NCBI RefSeq assembly: GCF_007970665.1
Contig: NZ_CP042430.1
Span: 1,674,001 to 1,738,000, forward strand
From: Baekduia soli
Lineage (GTDB): Bacteria > Actinomycetota > Thermoleophilia > Solirubrobacterales > Solirubrobacteraceae
Length of the DNA stretch: 64,000 bases
Reading direction: 5' to 3'
Shown here: positions 9,654-18,444 of the stretch, one piece after another
Layout: each line of letters begins with the position of its first letter
How positions within the stretch are numbered: the stretch's first letter is position 1
Notes under the pieces: model-generated
What the model saw: the letters and a program-made list of their open reading frames with translations, nothing else
Database searches by the model: none
Told to the model about the DNA's origin: nothing
Made by a program: the position numbers and the translations under genes

Positions 9654-10793
9654 ATGAAGCACCGAACGCACGATCATCTCTTCGCCGCCGCAGGCGTCAC
9701 CGCCGCCCTCTCGCTGATCGGGACGGGCGTCACGGTCCTCAACGGGTCGGTGCTGCAGTTCAGCGGCTGGCCCCTCGTCGCCGGCGACTCGGCCCGCAAG
9801 GTCCAGCTGCCCGTCGCGCCGCTGCCCGTCGTCGCCCACCGCACCGACGTCCTCGCCTCGGGGACCGGCACCGGCGGCACGAGCTTCCCGGGCCTGACGA
9901 CCGGCACGCGCGGCTCGAGCCTCAGCAGCCTCACCTTCACGGTCTCGGCCGGCGGCACCACGCGCGTCGGCACCGCGCCGCTGCCCGGCGCCACGGCGCC
10001 CGTGGGCGGGACTGTCGTCGGCGTGTCGCTCGACGGCTCGGCCGGCTCGCTGGGCTCGTCGAACTCGAACGCCAGCGACGGCAATGGGACCCCGCAGTCG
10101 AGCTACACGCAGTCGGCAACCCGCACGGCCGACACGCCCGTCAGCATCGACACCGACGGCGACGGCGTGCCCGACACCTGGGCCCAGGCACACGGCACGC
10201 CCGTCACGCCGATCGACCAGAACGCCGTCCCGACCGCCACCGGCCGCGACGCGACCTCCGCCTTCACGCCGGTGACGCCCGTCGCGCTGCCGACCGACGC
10301 GCCGCCCGCCGAGACGACCGTCCCGGCCGACACGACGTCGTCCACGACGACCGACACGGCCCCGGCGCCCGTCGTCATCGGGCCGGACACGGGCACGACC
10401 CCGACCCCACTCCCGCCGTCGAGCACGGGCAGCACCCCCACCACCGGCGCCGACACCGGATCGGCCACCCCCGACACGCCCGCAGCCGGCGGCGTGCCGT
10501 CGAGCCCTGCCACGCCGCCGACGACGGCCGACCCGGCCCCGACGCCGGACCCCGCGCCCGCGCCCGACCCGGCGCCCGCGCCGGATCCGACGCCCACGCC
10601 GGCCGACCCGACGCCCACGCCGGCCGACCCGACGCCGCCCGCCGACACGACGCCCCCGGCCGACCCGGCGCCGGCGCCGCAGCCGCCGGTCGCGGAGAGC
10701 TCCCCGGCCGACAGCGCCCCCGCGCCCGACGCCCCCGCCACGGACCCGGCGCCCGCGCCGGCCAACGCGGCGATCCCCTCGTCGGCCCAGTAG
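9654..10793 (+). CDS. Secreted Pro/Thr-rich surface protein with calcium-type TSP3 motif
   Basis: 379 aa from ATG 9654; TTG 9585 in the same frame is less likely because the export signal starts only after 9654. An N-terminal hydrophobic stretch (LFAAAGVTAALSLIGTG) looks like an uncleaved anchor or signal. The middle contains DTDGDGVPDTWAQ, the calcium-loop pattern of thrombospondin type 3 repeats. The last 170 residues are Pro/Thr/Ala/Asp repeats (PAPDP, TPTPADP units), typical of a wall-spanning stalk. No catalytic domain is visible. Role at the cell surface is inferred. Confidence 0.7.
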   Translation: MKHRTHDHLFAAAGVTAALSLIGTGVTVLNGSVLQFSGWPLVAGDSARKVQLPVAPLPVVAHRTDVLASGTGTGGTSFPGLTTGTRGSSLSSLTFTVSAGGTTRVGTAPLPGATAPVGGTVVGVSLDGSAGSLGSSNSNASDGNGTPQSSYTQSATRTADTPVSIDTDGDGVPDTWAQAHGTPVTPIDQNAVPTATGRDATSAFTPVTPVALPTDAPPAETTVPADTTSSTTTDTAPAPVVIGPDTGTTPTPLPPSSTGSTPTTGADTGSATPDTPAAGGVPSSPATPPTTADPAPTPDPAPAPDPAPAPDPTPTPADPTPTPADPTPPADTTPPADPAPAPQPPVAESSPADSAPAPDAPATDPAPAPANAAIPSSAQ

Positions 10794-10808
10794 CCGACCG
10801 CCGGACCC

Positions 10809-10814
10809 TAGGAT
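10809..10814 (+). promoter_or_regulatory. -10 element TAGGAT for the MTA phosphorylase gene
   Basis: TAGGAT 8 bases upstream of ATG 10823; no Shine-Dalgarno site, leaderless pattern. Confidence 0.5.
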
Positions 10815-10822
10815 CCCGGTCC

Positions 10823-11614
10823 ATGCGGATCGGGATCATCACGGGCTCGGGGACCTACGCGCTGCCGGACTTCGAGGACGCGCGGCCCACCGAGGTCGCG
10901 ACCGAGTTCGGTCCCGCGACGATCACCGAGGGCCGCTTCGCCGGTGCCGACGTCCTGCACGTCAGCCGCCACCTCGCCGGGCACGCGCGCCTGTCGCATC
11001 AGGTCACCCACCAGGCCAACATCGCCGCGCTGCGCGACCGCGGCGCCGACGCGATCCTCGGCGTCACCGTCTGCGGCGCCGTCGACGCGACCGTGCCGCT
11101 GGGCACGCTCATGGTCTTCGACGACCTGCACTTCCTGGCCAACCGCCTGCCCGACGGCTCGATCTGCACGCTGCACACCGAGCCCGGCCGTCCCGGCCGC
11201 AGCCACTGGGTCTACGAGGAGCCGTTCTCGGCGCCGCTGCGCGGCGCGCTGCTGCTCGGCGCCCGCGAGGCGGGGCTCGTCGTCCGCGACGGCGGCTGCT
11301 ACGGCCACGTCGACGGCCCGCGCTTCAACACGAAGGCCGAGATCCGGATGCTCGCCGCCTGCGGCGTCACCGCGGTGAGCCAGACCGCCGGCCCGGAGAC
11401 CGTCCTGGCCGGCGAGGCCGGCATCCCGTTCGCGCTGCTGGGCTACGCGACCGACTACGCCAACGGCGTCCAGGACGAGGCCACGCCCGTCGCCGAGCTC
11501 ATGCGGCTCATCGGCGAGAGCCCCGTCGCGCTGGCCGCGACCCTGGCCGCCGCCGTGCCGCACGTCCAGCGCGCCCAGCCCGGGCCGGTGGGGACCCATC
11601 TCGGCTTCGACTGA
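10823..11614 (+). CDS. S-methyl-5'-thioadenosine/purine nucleoside phosphorylase family
   Basis: 263 aa PNP/MTAP-type phosphorylase that splits a purine nucleoside with phosphate. It opens with MRIGIITGSGTYALPDF (phosphate loop), then VSRHLAGHARLSHQVTHQAN (the SRHG..H...PH..N.RAN phosphate and base region). The late block TAGPETVLAGEAGIPFALLG then ATDYANG is the MTAP/PNP substrate signature. Length fits MTA phosphorylase. Substrate (MTA versus inosine/guanosine) is not settled because the usual PHKVNYRAN reads LSHQVTHQAN here. Confidence 0.82.
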   Translation: MRIGIITGSGTYALPDFEDARPTEVATEFGPATITEGRFAGADVLHVSRHLAGHARLSHQVTHQANIAALRDRGADAILGVTVCGAVDATVPLGTLMVFDDLHFLANRLPDGSICTLHTEPGRPGRSHWVYEEPFSAPLRGALLLGAREAGLVVRDGGCYGHVDGPRFNTKAEIRMLAACGVTAVSQTAGPETVLAGEAGIPFALLGYATDYANGVQDEATPVAELMRLIGESPVALAATLAAAVPHVQRAQPGPVGTHLGFD

Positions 11615-11645
11615 CCCCGCCCGTGCGCCGGGGCCGATCGCCGTC

Positions 11646-12176
11646 GTGGTCCTCGACGCGCTGGCCGCCGCGCCCGACCCCGTGCTGCGCGACCGGCTGG
11701 GCCCGGAGCGCCACGACTGGCTCGACCACCTCCTGCGTGAGCGCGCGCTGGCGTGGGCGCGGCGGGCCGGCGCGGGCGCCGAGCCGCTGCGCGCCCGCGC
11801 AGCCGGGGAGCTCGGCGCGCTGACCGCCGGCCACGACGGCCCGGTGGTCCTCCTGGCGCCCGACGTGCCCGGGCTCTCGGAGGCCCACCTCGCCGCCGCC
11901 CGCGACGACCTGGCCGCAGGCGTGCTGATCAGCACCGGGCCCACCGGCGACGGCACGCCGTTCCTGATGGTCCTCGGCCGCCCCGAGCCGCGCCTGCTGG
12001 CGCTGGCGGGCGGCGCGACGTTCGACGAGCTCGTGGCGGCCGCCGTCGACGTCGGCGGCACCCTCGGCATGCTGCGCCCCGAGCGGCGCCTGGCCACGCT
12101 GGCCGACGCGCGGGCGATCCGCGCCGACCCGCTGGCGCCCGCCGAGCTCGTCGAGGCCCTCGCGGGCCTCGGCTGA
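11646..12176 (+). CDS. DUF2064-like (nucleotide-transferase fold) protein
   Basis: 176 aa from GTG 11646, the first usable start in frame; the core beta-strand reads AVVVLDALA immediately upstream, so a non-standard start a few codons earlier is possible. The segment VVLLAPDVPGLSEAHLAAA and the later STGPTGDGTPFLMVLG resemble the D-x-P-x-L and G-x-x-G parts of DUF2064/TIGR04282 glycosyltransferase-like proteins. Ends two bases before the convergent RTX gene. Activity unknown. Confidence 0.5.
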   Translation: MVLDALAAAPDPVLRDRLGPERHDWLDHLLRERALAWARRAGAGAEPLRARAAGELGALTAGHDGPVVLLAPDVPGLSEAHLAAARDDLAAGVLISTGPTGDGTPFLMVLGRPEPRLLALAGGATFDELVAAAVDVGGTLGMLRPERRLATLADARAIRADPLAPAELVEALAGLG

Positions 12177-12177
12177 C

Positions 12178-13497
12178 CTACCGCGCCGAGGACTGCGCCC
12201 GCGCCGCGCGGTGGTAGGCGCTCACGAGCGACTCGCAGCCGTGCGTACGGGGCTTGACGCGGCCGTAGACGACCGTGTCGGCCCCCGGGCCGCAGTCGAC
12301 CGTCGCGGGGCGCCTGGTGAACGCCAGGACGCTGTCGTTGCCGTTGCCGCCGCGCACCACGTTGCGCCCGGCGCCGCGCAGGCGGATCACGTCGTCGCCG
12401 TCCCCGCCGCCGATGACGTTGTCGCCCTCGCCGCCCTGCAGCGCGTCGGCGCCCGGGCCGCCGTCGATGTGGTTGGCGCCGCGGCCGCCGTAGACCGTGT
12501 CGGCGCCCGGGCCGGCGATGAGCTCGTCGCGGGCGCCGTGGCCGCCGTCGCCGTGGTTGCGGTCGCCCCACAGGACGTCGTCGCCGTCGGCGCCGAGCAG
12601 GGTGTCGGACCCGTGGCCGCCGAGCAGGGTGTCGTTGCGCTCCGTGCCGTGGACGGTCGCGCCGCGGTCGGAGGCCAGCTCGCGGCGCCCGACGGTCGGA
12701 TCGGCCACCGGCGGAGCGGCCACGACATCCTCGCAGCCCGTGATCTCGCCGCGGCGCAGCGCCTGGGCGTTGGAGATGCCGCCGGGGCGGTCGTAGGGGT
12801 TGATGACGACGGTGTCCTGGCCGGGCCCGCAGTCCACGGTCGCCACCGCGGTCCCGTTGTTGACGTAGACGACATCGTCGCCGGCGCCCGCGTCGATGCG
12901 GTCGGGGCCCGAGTCGGCGTAGACGACGTCGTTGCCCGCGCCCGCGCGGATCGTGTCCGCGCCCGAGCCGCCGTGCACCAGGTCGTCGCCGGCGCCGGCG
13001 TCCACGACGTCGGGCGCCGCGCCGCCGTCGAGCACGTCGTTGCCCGGGCCGCCGTCGAGGAGGTCGTGGCCGAAGCCGCCGAAGAGGCGGTCGGGACCGT
13101 CGCCGCCCCGCAGGGCGTCGTCGCCCGAGCCGCCGGTCAGCTCGTCGGCGCCGCCGAGGCCGAGGGCCGCGTCGGCGCCCGTCCCGCCGTCGAGGTGGTC
13201 GGGGCCCGCGGCGCCGACGAGGCGGTCGCCGCCCTCCTCGCCGAGCAGCACGCCGCCGAGCGCCGTGCGGACCGTCAGGCGGTCCGGGCCCGGCAGCCCG
13301 AGGACCGGCGCGGCGGCCGGCGAGGACAGGGCCGGCAGCAGCGGGGCGACGGGCAGGAAGTCGACCGTGCGGATCACCAGCGCGGGCGGGAGGTCGGCGG
13401 GCAGGGCGGGGAAGGCGGGGGCGTCGGCCGACGCGGGCGCGGCCACGGCGAGGACCGGCAGGACGGCGAGCAGCACGGAGCGGGGACGGAGGTGCAT
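12178..13497 (-). CDS. Secreted RTX (hemolysin-type calcium-binding repeat) protein
   Basis: 439 aa from ATG 13497, which begins a signal peptide (MHLRPRSVLLAVLPVLAVAA, then PASA). From about residue 90 on there are more than a dozen nonapeptides of the GGxGxDxLx type (GGSGDDALR, GGPGNDVLD, GAGDDLVHG), which fold into a calcium-filled parallel beta-roll. Two longer modules start with VDCGPGxDTVV and end with GCE, each giving a Cys pair that could form a disulfide. No enzymatic domain is visible, so a structural or adhesive surface role is likely. Confidence 0.8.
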   Translation of the reverse strand: MHLRPRSVLLAVLPVLAVAAPASADAPAFPALPADLPPALVIRTVDFLPVAPLLPALSSPAAAPVLGLPGPDRLTVRTALGGVLLGEEGGDRLVGAAGPDHLDGGTGADAALGLGGADELTGGSGDDALRGGDGPDRLFGGFGHDLLDGGPGNDVLDGGAAPDVVDAGAGDDLVHGGSGADTIRAGAGNDVVYADSGPDRIDAGAGDDVVYVNNGTAVATVDCGPGQDTVVINPYDRPGGISNAQALRRGEITGCEDVVAAPPVADPTVGRRELASDRGATVHGTERNDTLLGGHGSDTLLGADGDDVLWGDRNHGDGGHGARDELIAGPGADTVYGGRGANHIDGGPGADALQGGEGDNVIGGGDGDDVIRLRGAGRNVVRGGNGNDSVLAFTRRPATVDCGPGADTVVYGRVKPRTHGCESLVSAYHRAARAQSSAR

Positions 13498-13584
13498 CAC
13501 ACCAGGGATCGACGCGCCGCCCGCACGGTTGATGTCGCCGGCGCCGGCGCGGACCAACGGCCCACGGCGCGATGCCGCCGGAGG

Positions 13585-13656
13585 CTGGGGGGCAGGGACT
13601 CGAACCCCGGATCCCAGGACCAAAACCTGGTGTGTTGCCAGCTACACCACCCCCCA
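13585..13656 (-). tRNA. tRNA-Gln (TTG anticodon)
   Basis: 72-base cloverleaf on the minus strand. Acceptor TGGGGGG pairs with CCCCCCA; D-stem GTGT/ACAC; anticodon stem CCAGG/CCTGG with loop TTTTGGT, so anticodon TTG; T-arm CGGGG-TTCGAGT-CCCTG. U1-A72 and discriminator G73 are glutamine identity features. CCA is not encoded. Confidence 0.95.
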
Positions 13657-13752
13657 GCGAGCGTGCGCGGTCCATTCTGGCGGAGAGCCGCGCGGCACGC
13701 GCGGGCGGTCCCGCGCCGGGGGCCGCCGCCGGCCCGCACGGCGGCCGCCCCC

Positions 13753-13758
13753 TAGGCT
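13753..13758 (+). promoter_or_regulatory. -10 element TAGGCT for glmU
   Basis: TAGGCT 7 bases before GTG 13766, without a Shine-Dalgarno site; supports that GTG as the start and a leaderless message. Confidence 0.5.
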
Positions 13759-13765
13759 GTCGGCC

Positions 13766-15136
13766 GTGACCCCCTTCAGCGCCGTCGTCATGGCTGCGGG
13801 ACAGGGCACGCGGATGCGCTCCGCGCTGCCCAAGGTCCTGCACGAGCTCTGCGGGCGACCCATGGTCGCCTGGCCCGTGCTGGCCGCCCTGGAGGCCGGG
13901 GCCCAGCGCGTGGTCGTCGTCGCCTCGCCGCACGTCGACCTCGCCCCGGCCCTGCCCGAGGGCGTGCTGACCGCGATCCAGGAGGTCGCCGACGGCACGG
14001 GCGGCGCGGTCCTGGCCGGCCTGGACCAGACGCAGCCCGGCGTGCCGGTCGTGGTCCTCAGCGGCGACGTGCCGCTGGTCTCCGCGCAGGCCATCGGCGA
14101 CCTGGTGGCGGCCCACGTCGCCTCGGGCGCCGCCGCGACGATGGTCACGACCGAGCTCGAGGACCCCACGGGCTACGGGCGCGTCGTCCGCGACGCCGAC
14201 GGCCGCGTCGAGCGCGTGGTGGAGACCAAGGCCGACGGCGACGCCACGCCGGAGGAGCTCGCGCTGCGCGAGGTCAACACGGGGATCTTCTGCTTCGACC
14301 ACGCCGCGCTGGCCGAGGCGCTGCCGCGCGTGGGCACCGACAACGCCCAGGGCGAGAAGTACCTGCCCGACGTCCTGACGCTCCTGCGCGCCCGGGGCGA
14401 CGTCGTCGCCGCCCACGTCGTCCAGGACCCGGGCCTCGTCCTGGGCATCAACGACCGCGTCGCGCTCGCCGAGGTGCGCGCGCTGGCCCAGCGGCGCATC
14501 CTCGAGGACCACATGCGCGCCGGGGTCACGATCGTCGACCCGGGCTCGACGCTGATCGACGCCGGGATCACGATCGGGCAGGACACGATCATCGAGCCCT
14601 CGACCTACCTGCGCGGCGCGACGACGGTCGGCGCGCGCGCGCACCTGGGCCCGGCGACCACGATCGTCGACGCCACGCTGCACGACGCCACCACCGTGCG
14701 CCACTCCTGGGTGCAGGAGGCCGAGCTGCACCCAGGCGCGACGGTCGGCCCGTTCGCCTACCTGCGCCCGGGGACCGTGCTGCGCGACGGCGCGAAGGCC
14801 GGCACGTTCGTCGAGATCAAGAACTCCGACATCGGCGAGGGCACGAAGGTCCCGCACCTCAGCTACGTCGGCGACGCCGACGTCGGGCCGGGCACGAACC
14901 TCGGCGCGGCGACGATCACCGCGAACTACAACGGCAAGACCAAGGTCAAGTCGCGCACGACGATCGGGACGGGCGTGCGCACGAGCGTGGACACGACCCT
15001 GGTCGCGCCGGTGTCGCTCGGCGACGGTGCCTACACTGCCGCTGGGTCGGTCGTCGTGGAGGACGTCCCGGACCGGGCGCTCGCCGTCGCGCGGGCTCGC
15101 CAGAGGAACATCGAGGGCTACGCGGACCGCGAGTAG
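13766..15136 (+). CDS. glmU: Bifunctional UDP-GlcNAc pyrophosphorylase/glucosamine-1-phosphate N-acetyltransferase
   Basis: Makes UDP-N-acetylglucosamine for the cell wall in two steps. 456 aa. The N-terminal domain has the nucleotidyltransferase motif MAAGQGTRMRSALPKVLHEL; the C-terminal part is a left-handed beta-helix of hexapeptide repeats (GATVGPFAYLRPGTVL, GTFVEIKNSDIGEGTKVPHL, GAATITANYNGKTK), the acetyltransferase. Followed after 14 bases by prs, the usual partner. Confidence 0.97.
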   Translation: MTPFSAVVMAAGQGTRMRSALPKVLHELCGRPMVAWPVLAALEAGAQRVVVVASPHVDLAPALPEGVLTAIQEVADGTGGAVLAGLDQTQPGVPVVVLSGDVPLVSAQAIGDLVAAHVASGAAATMVTTELEDPTGYGRVVRDADGRVERVVETKADGDATPEELALREVNTGIFCFDHAALAEALPRVGTDNAQGEKYLPDVLTLLRARGDVVAAHVVQDPGLVLGINDRVALAEVRALAQRRILEDHMRAGVTIVDPGSTLIDAGITIGQDTIIEPSTYLRGATTVGARAHLGPATTIVDATLHDATTVRHSWVQEAELHPGATVGPFAYLRPGTVLRDGAKAGTFVEIKNSDIGEGTKVPHLSYVGDADVGPGTNLGAATITANYNGKTKVKSRTTIGTGVRTSVDTTLVAPVSLGDGAYTAAGSVVVEDVPDRALAVARARQRNIEGYADRE

Positions 15137-15150
15137 GAGCAAGACCAGCC

Positions 15151-16227
15151 GTGAGCATCCAGCTGCCGCTGAAGGCGTCGGCCGTGCCGATTACGATGGA
15201 GTCCGACGTGAGCACCCCGCATGCGATGCCGGTGGCCACCAGCCTCCCGATCGACTACGACAAGCGGCTCATGTTGTTCTCCGGGCGCGCGAACCCGGAG
15301 CTGGCGGCCAAGATCGGCGCCAAGCTGGGCGTGGGGCTGGGCCCCATCACGCTCAAGACGTTCAGGAACGGCGAGGTCTACTGCCGCTACGAGGAGTCGA
15401 TCCGCGGCGCCGACGTCTTCCTCATCCAGCCCATCTGCGGCAACCCAGCGACCGGCATCAGCACCAACGACGCGCTCATGGAGCTGCTCGTGATGATCGA
15501 CGCGGCGATCGGCGCCTCGGCGCACCGCGTCATCGCCGTCACCCCGTGGTACGGCTACAGCCGCCAGGACAAGAAGTCTGCGCCGCGCGAGCCGATCAGT
15601 GCCCGCCTCGTGGCCCGGATGATCGAGGCCGCCGGTGCCGACCGCGTGCTGACGATGGACCTGCACGCCGGCCAGGTGCAGGGCTTCTTCAACATCCCGG
15701 TCGACCACATGACCGCGCTGATGATGCTCACCCAGCACTTCGAGGACATGCAGCTCAACGACCTGGTCGTCGTGGCGCCCGACGCCGGCCGCGTCAAGCT
15801 CAACAAGAAGTTCGCGTCCAAGATCGGGGCCGAGCTGGCCATCCTCGACAAGGAGCGCCCGGCCCAGCAGGTCGCCGAGATCGGCTACGTCATCGGCGAC
15901 GTGCGCGGCAAGACCGCGGTGCTCGTCGACGACATGATCGACACCGCCGGCACGCTGAAGGCCGCCGCGCAGACCGTGCGCGACGAGGGCGCCTCCCGCG
16001 TCTTCGCGGCCGCCACGCACGGCGTCTTCAGCGGCGACGCCTACGAGAACCTCGCCTCGGCCGGCTTCGAGAAGATCGTCGTCACCGACACGATCCCGCT
16101 GCGCCCCGGCGCCCCCGAGAACATCCAGGTCCTCTCCTGCTCGGACCTGCTGACGGATTCCATCCGCCGGATCTTCACCGACGACTCGGTGTCCGAGGTC
16201 TTCGGTGGAGAGAACCAGCTGTTCTGA
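15151..16227 (+). CDS. prs: Ribose-phosphate pyrophosphokinase (PRPP synthase)
   Basis: Makes PRPP from ribose-5-phosphate and ATP. Up to 358 aa from GTG 15151, preceded by AGGAG 11 bases upstream. The conserved protein begins near LPIDYDKRLMLFSGRANPEL, so starts at 15196 or 15226 (ATG) are possible and would remove a nonconserved 15-25 residue extension. Seen: the Lys-Arg loop region FRNGEVYCRYEESIRG, the flexible loop YGYSRQDKKSAPREPISARL, the PRPP signature VLVDDMIDTAGTL and the Mg-binding MDLHAGQVQGFF. Confidence 0.95.
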   Translation: MSIQLPLKASAVPITMESDVSTPHAMPVATSLPIDYDKRLMLFSGRANPELAAKIGAKLGVGLGPITLKTFRNGEVYCRYEESIRGADVFLIQPICGNPATGISTNDALMELLVMIDAAIGASAHRVIAVTPWYGYSRQDKKSAPREPISARLVARMIEAAGADRVLTMDLHAGQVQGFFNIPVDHMTALMMLTQHFEDMQLNDLVVVAPDAGRVKLNKKFASKIGAELAILDKERPAQQVAEIGYVIGDVRGKTAVLVDDMIDTAGTLKAAAQTVRDEGASRVFAAATHGVFSGDAYENLASAGFEKIVVTDTIPLRPGAPENIQVLSCSDLLTDSIRRIFTDDSVSEVFGGENQLF

Positions 16228-16260
16228 CCCCGAGGGCACACCGCCCCTCCGGACGGACGG

Positions 16261-16290
16261 TTGACGGACCGCTCGGCGCCGCCATAGCGT
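16261..16290 (+). promoter_or_regulatory. Promoter TTGACG-18-TAGCGT of the carboxylase-like operon
   Basis: The clearest full promoter in the window: TTGACG (16261-16266), an 18-base spacer and TAGCGT (16285-16290). RNA should start near or at ATG 16300, 9 bases past the hexamer, so the message is leaderless. Confidence 0.65.
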
Positions 16291-16299
16291 GCCCCGCCC

Positions 16300-18444
16300 A
16301 TGGGCTACGCCGTGGGCGTCGACATCGGCGGGACGTTCACCGACTGCGTGGTCATCGACGGCGACGGCGTCGTCACGGTGTCCAAGGCCCCGTCGACGCC
16401 GCCCGACTTCGGCGTCGGGTTCGTGGACGCGATGCGCGAGGCGGCCGCCGTGCTGGGCCTCGACGTGCGCGAGCTCGTGGCCGACTGCCGCGGCATCTAC
16501 CACGGCTGCACCGTCGGCACGAACGCCCTCGTGGAGGGCAACGCCGCGCCCGTGGGGCTCATCACCACCCGCGGGCACCGCGACTCGATCTTCTTCATGC
16601 AGTCCGGGCGGCGGCTGCGGCGGATGCCGGCCGAGTACATCGCGGCCGTCGCCACGCACGCCAAGCCGCAGCCGCTGGTGCCCAAGCACCTCGTGGCCGA
16701 GGTCGACGAGCGCGTCGCCTTCGACGGCGCGGTGCTCGTCGCGCTGGACCCCGGCGCGGTGCGGGGCGCGGTGCAGGAGCTGGCCGACGCCGGGGCGCAG
16801 GCGTTCGCCGTGTCGCTGGTCTGGGCGACCGCCAACCCGGCGCACGAGGCGGCGGTGGCCGAGGTCGTCGCCGACGTCGTGCCCGGCGCGTTCGTCTCGC
16901 TCGGCTCGCTCGTGGCCCCGCGCGTCGGCGAGTACGAGCGCACGGTCGCCACCGTCGTCAACGCCGCCGTCGGCCCGACGATGGACGCCTACCTCGGCGG
17001 ACTGGAGGAGCTGCTGGCCGAGCTGGGCTACACCGAGCCGGTGCAGGTCATGACGTGCTCGGGCGGCCTCATCGCAGCGCAGGAGGCGCGCCGGCGGCCG
17101 GTGCTGACGATCGGCTCGGGCCCGGTGGCGGGCGTCATCGGCTCCGTCGCCCTGGAGCAGCGCGAGGCGCAGGAGGGCACGATCACCGGCCCCGACGCCG
17201 AGGGCAACGTCATCACGGCCGACATGGGCGGCACCACGCTCGACGTCGGCGTCATCTCGCAGGGCGTCCCGCTGAGCAGCCCGACGGCCTGGCACGGCCA
17301 GTACGAGTACTTCGTGCCGACCGTCGACGTGCGGTCCATCGGCGCCGGCGGCGGGAGCCTCGTGCGCTCCGACGCGCAGGCCGGCACGCTGAGCGTCGGG
17401 CCCGGGAGCGCGGGGGCCCGGCCGGGGCCGGTGTGCTACGGCCGCGGCGGCACCCGCCCGACGGTGACCGACGCCGACCTCGTGCTCGGCGTCATGGGTG
17501 GTGGGGACTTCGCCGCGGGGACGATGCGCCTGGACGTCGCGGCGGCCGCGGCGGCGCTGGCCGAGGTCGGCGCCCCGCTGGGCCTGGACGCCCGCCAGAC
17601 CGCGGCGGCGGCCGTGCGCATCGTGGACAACAAGATGGCCGACGCCATCCGCCTGGCCAGCATCCAGCAGGGCTACGACCCGCGGCGCTTCGCGCTGTAC
17701 GCCTACGGCGGCGCCGGCGCGATCCACGGCGCGGCGATCGCCCGTGAGCTGGGCATCGGCACGGTCGTCGTGCCGCTGAGCAACCTGGCCTCGGCGTGGT
17801 CGGCGTTCGGGATCGTCAGCTCCGACGCCGTCGTCGTCGAGGAGAAGTCGGTCAGCCTGCGCGAGCCGTTCCCGGCCGACGAGGTCAACGCGCACTGGCA
17901 CGCGCTGGAGGCGGCGGTGTCCGAGCGGATGACGCGCCAGGGCATCGACCGCGACGCGATCGTCCTGAGCCGCCGGGTGGACCTGCGCTACACGCTGCAG
18001 GTCAACCAGGTGCAGGTCGCCGCCCCCGGCGGTGAGTACGACGCCGCCACGTTCGCCGAGCTCATCGCGACCTACGAGCGCGACTACGCGCGGCTGTTCG
18101 GCGAGGGCACGGGCTACGCCGCCGCGGGCTACGCCATGACGCTGCTGCGCGTGGAGGGCCGCGCGCCGATCGGCGACGCCGGGGTGCACGCGGCGCCGGC
18201 GCCGGGCGGCGGCGGCACGACGGAGAAGGGCCGGCGCGCGGTGACGTTCGTCGGGACGAGCACGGAGGAGCTCCAGGCCGTCGTCCACGACGGCGCCCGC
18301 CTGGCGCCCGGCCACGCCGTCGAAGGCCCGGCGATCCTCGAGTACCCCCACACCTCGGTGGTCGTGCCCGCCGGCGCGCGCGCCGCGGTCGATCCGCTGG
18401 GCAGCATCCGGATGGACCTTCGACCGCAGGGGAGCGGGGCATGA
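16300..18444 (+). CDS. Hydantoinase A/oxoprolinase family ATPase; acetone-carboxylase beta-like subunit
   Basis: 714 aa, an ASKHA-fold ATPase of the HyuA/OplaH/AcxA superfamily. DIGGTFTDCVV (residues about 8-18) is phosphate loop 1, and ADMGGTTLDVGVIS the second phosphate loop. It also has the YHGCTVGTNALVEG and GYDPRRFALYAYGGAGAIHG family blocks. The length is that of acetone carboxylase beta subunits (about 715 aa). In those enzymes this subunit phosphorylates the ketone and bicarbonate. Coupled by an ATGA overlap to the alpha-like gene. Substrate is inferred only from the partner gene. Confidence 0.85.
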   Translation: MGYAVGVDIGGTFTDCVVIDGDGVVTVSKAPSTPPDFGVGFVDAMREAAAVLGLDVRELVADCRGIYHGCTVGTNALVEGNAAPVGLITTRGHRDSIFFMQSGRRLRRMPAEYIAAVATHAKPQPLVPKHLVAEVDERVAFDGAVLVALDPGAVRGAVQELADAGAQAFAVSLVWATANPAHEAAVAEVVADVVPGAFVSLGSLVAPRVGEYERTVATVVNAAVGPTMDAYLGGLEELLAELGYTEPVQVMTCSGGLIAAQEARRRPVLTIGSGPVAGVIGSVALEQREAQEGTITGPDAEGNVITADMGGTTLDVGVISQGVPLSSPTAWHGQYEYFVPTVDVRSIGAGGGSLVRSDAQAGTLSVGPGSAGARPGPVCYGRGGTRPTVTDADLVLGVMGGGDFAAGTMRLDVAAAAAALAEVGAPLGLDARQTAAAAVRIVDNKMADAIRLASIQQGYDPRRFALYAYGGAGAIHGAAIARELGIGTVVVPLSNLASAWSAFGIVSSDAVVVEEKSVSLREPFPADEVNAHWHALEAAVSERMTRQGIDRDAIVLSRRVDLRYTLQVNQVQVAAPGGEYDAATFAELIATYERDYARLFGEGTGYAAAGYAMTLLRVEGRAPIGDAGVHAAPAPGGGGTTEKGRRAVTFVGTSTEELQAVVHDGARLAPGHAVEGPAILEYPHTSVVVPAGARAAVDPLGSIRMDLRPQGSGA

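Noticed and set aside
10103-10765. Gly/Ala/Ser-rich minus-strand frame opposite the Pro-rich protein
   Set aside because: Mirror of the Pro/Thr/Ala repeats on the plus strand, without a start signal.
12211-13755. Long plus-strand frame opposite the RTX gene
   Set aside because: Ala/Val/Gly low-complexity mirror of the GGxGxD repeats; the minus strand has the signal peptide and motif structure.
13572-13769. Plus-strand frame with QGLEPRIPGPKPGVLPATPP
   Set aside because: Antisense of tRNA-Gln; not a gene.
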